Source: Verrucomicrobiota bacterium (GTDB taxonomy: Bacteria > Verrucomicrobiota > Verrucomicrobiia > Chthoniobacterales > UBA10450). Taken from it: a stretch of DNA of 52,569 bases. The translations under genes were made by a program, and so were the position numbers. A model generated the notes under the pieces. That model was not told the DNA's origin, made no database searches, and worked only from the letters and a program-made list of their open reading frames with translations. Position 1 is the first letter of the stretch. Each line of letters begins with the position of its first letter. The stretch is taken from positions 1 to 52,569 of the forward strand of contig QHNH01000032.1 of NCBI GenBank assembly GCA_003218375.1, in the 5' to 3' direction. This document shows positions 51,221 to 52,569 of this stretch, one piece after another.

Positions 51221-51270
51221 TTTGGAACTTGGAGCTTCTCTGGAGCTTGGAGCTTGGGATTTGGAGCTTC
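51221..51270. repeat. GGAGCTTGG-type repeat, half copy
   Basis: About 50 bases reading tttggaacttggagcttctctggagcttgg (in two blocks) and ggatttggagctt, equal to the right half of the 130-base elements at 37107, 42352 and 43583. The left half is absent. It lies between the ferritin stop and the methyltransferase start. Confidence 0.82.
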
Positions 51271-51286
51271 CGCGCCATCGGCGCGG

Positions 51287-51799
51287 TCATTCTTGTTTCG
51301 TCGCCGGCATCGTCTTCACTCCCACCCGCGCCAAGTACTCATCCGCCTGGAGCAAATCCGCCCCCGCCCGCTGCACGATCTTCAACAGATTATCCATCGA
51401 CGAAACCTCCTCGAGTTGTTCCGTCAGGAACCACTGGAGAAAATTGATCGTGATATAATCGTTCTCCGATCGCGCCAGCTCTACCAGCGCATTGATCTGG
51501 TGTGTCACCTTCACCTCCTGGTCGAGCGACAACTTCACCGCCTGCTCCGGGTTCTTGAATTTCGACTGCGGCGCATCGAGCGCCGGGATCACCACAGTTC
51601 CGCCCGCGTCCACCACATATTTGATAAACCGCAGCGCATGCGCCTTCTCCTCCTCCGCCTGCTGGAAAAAATGCGCCGATAACTGCGGCAACGCCTCCGC
51701 CGCAAAATGCGCCGCGATCGCGTAATACTGCATGGACGCACTGAATTCGTACCCGATCTGTTCGTTGATAGCATCGATGACTTTTTGACTTGTGAGCAT
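51287..51799 (-). CDS. Bacterial ferritin (non-haem)
   Basis: A 170-residue four-helix ferritin from ATG 51799, preceded by AAAGGA eight bases upstream; the frame further upstream is not needed. Ferroxidase residues are in EQIGYEFSASMQYYAIAAHF (Glu), FFQQAEEEKAHALRFIKYV (Glu, Glu, His), LDQEVKVTHQINALVELA (Glu), and FLQWFLTEQLEEVSSM (Gln/Glu). The enzyme oxidises Fe(II) and stores the mineral in a 24-subunit shell. No Fur box was recognised by eye in the short upstream region. Confidence 0.94.
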   Translation of the reverse strand: MLTSQKVIDAINEQIGYEFSASMQYYAIAAHFAAEALPQLSAHFFQQAEEEKAHALRFIKYVVDAGGTVVIPALDAPQSKFKNPEQAVKLSLDQEVKVTHQINALVELARSENDYITINFLQWFLTEQLEEVSSMDNLLKIVQRAGADLLQADEYLARVGVKTMPATKQE

Positions 51800-51880
51800 G
51801 GCAAAATCCTTTCGTTGTCCTTTCTCACTTACCCCGCTGTCGCTAATCGTCAATGAGCGGTAGCGATTCTCGCGGAAATG

Positions 51881-51918
51881 CAAAAGCCCCGCTGGAGATG
51901 AACCCAGCGGGGCTTTTG
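51881..51918 (-). terminator. Strong terminator after the rRNA operon
   Basis: A perfect 15-bp stem (caaaagccccgctgg / ccagcggggcttttg) with an 8-base loop lies immediately downstream of the 5S rRNA on the minus strand. The A/T flanks on both sides mean it could work in both directions. It isolates the rRNA operon from the ferritin gene. Confidence 0.88.
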
Positions 51919-51920
51919 TT

Positions 51921-52033
51921 CTGGCGACGTCCTACTCTCGCACAACCTATCGTCGCACTACCATCGGGGCTGCAGCGTTTCACTTCCGTGTTCGGAATGG
52001 GAACGGGTGGTGCCACTGCGCTATTATCACCAG
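51921..52033 (-). rRNA. rrf: 5S ribosomal RNA
   Basis: On the minus strand the sequence opens ctggtgataatagcgcag and ends gacgtcgccag; the ends pair as helix I (CUGGUG/CGCCAG). Inner landmarks are cccattccgaacacgg, aagtgaaacgctgc and gatggtagt, the typical loop C and helix III/IV segments. Length is about 113 bases. The 23S gene lies upstream in the same operon, with a 248-base spacer. Confidence 0.95.
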
Positions 52034-52070
52034 AACCGAACGGCGCGGGCGCCGCTCGGCTCTGGCGAAG

Positions 52071-52140
52071 TTTGAAGTTTAAAGTTCGAGGTTTGATTTC
52101 TCAATCAAACATCAAACATCGGACATCGGACATCAAACAT
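52071..52140. repeat. Short repeat block in the 23S-5S spacer
   Basis: The spacer holds gtttgatt-tctc-aatcaaac (8-bp perfect stem, 52091-52110) followed by catcaaacatcggacatcggacatcaaacat, a run of about seven-base units (catcaaa, catcgga). A separate GC stem cgtcccgc-ttgc-gcgggacg lies at 52239-52258. These may be processing structures, or an AT-rich relative of the ggagcttgg repeats. No tRNA is present in this spacer. Confidence 0.65.
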
Positions 52141-52281
52141 TCCGCTAATTCTCTGATATCTACATACAGGAAGTATTTACCACTTCAGGCTTCGTTTTAT
52201 TTAATTTTTTAGAAGTCATTCCTCTCAATTTGCCGCCCCGTCCCGCTTGCGCGGGACGGACCGGGTTAATTGAAAAGTAAA

Positions 52282-52569
<288 letters not shown>

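Overview
The window looks like part of a G+C-rich chromosome of a soil Verrucomicrobium, probably Chthoniobacterales/Spartobacteria of the Udaeobacter type. The reasons are the outer-membrane proteins (TonB receptor, OmpL-like porin, LpxD), a TIGR04073-type exosortase-associated protein, long duplicated FtsX permeases, a Gre factor with a very long N-terminal extension, and many palindromic repeats between genes. The taxonomic call is inference; no search was run. The right edge carries the 3' part of a 23S rRNA and a 5S rRNA on the minus strand.

Layout. 1-4.8 kb: plus-strand degradative genes (amidohydrolase end, two secreted alpha/beta hydrolases) running into a decapitated FtsX permease. 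4.8-7.1 kb: minus-strand pepE and an ornithine-cyclodeaminase-like gene, plus a small hypothetical. 7.1-14.5 kb: a secreted two-domain protein, a large TonB-dependent receptor, a membrane protein fused to a spermidine-synthase-like domain, and a small secreted protein that repeats the receptor's N-terminal motif. 14.5-18.6 kb: metG, an M2 (ACE-like) peptidase and a small protein. 18.7-27.2 kb: a transport cluster of Amt, an OmpL-like porin, two APC-permease/universal-stress fusions resembling the potassium importer KimA, a small membrane protein and a TspO-like protein. The second fusion is preceded by what reads as a c-di-AMP (ydaO) riboswitch, yet lacks one transmembrane segment present in its paralogue.

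27.4-33.2 kb: an ATP-grasp ligase/zinc-peptidase pair, esterase, sterol-desaturase-like hydroxylase, metallo-beta-lactamase-fold hydrolase and MgtC. 33.2-35.4 kb: toxin-antitoxin parts (two DUF433 proteins, a PIN-like toxin, an orphan antitoxin-like protein), a perfect 22-bp inverted repeat, and an HslV/proteasome-like Ntn hydrolase. 35.6-45.8 kb: two hypotheticals, two tandem 800-residue FtsX permeases, a TrmA/RlmD-type methyltransferase and a MASE1 hybrid histidine kinase. 45.8-52.6 kb: the TIGR04073 protein, TerC, Gre-lpxD, a methyltransferase, ferritin and rRNA.

Two themes run across the window. First, potassium/ammonium/osmotic control: Amt, a porin, KimA-like fusions, a c-di-AMP riboswitch and MgtC. 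Second, several families of short palindromic repeats. These sit in spacers, next to stop codons, and in one case appear to be inserted in frame inside the catalytic domain of the RNA methyltransferase. Remnants of 17-codon and 15-codon gene ends between 26.6 and 27.3 kb record an old duplication of a gene junction.
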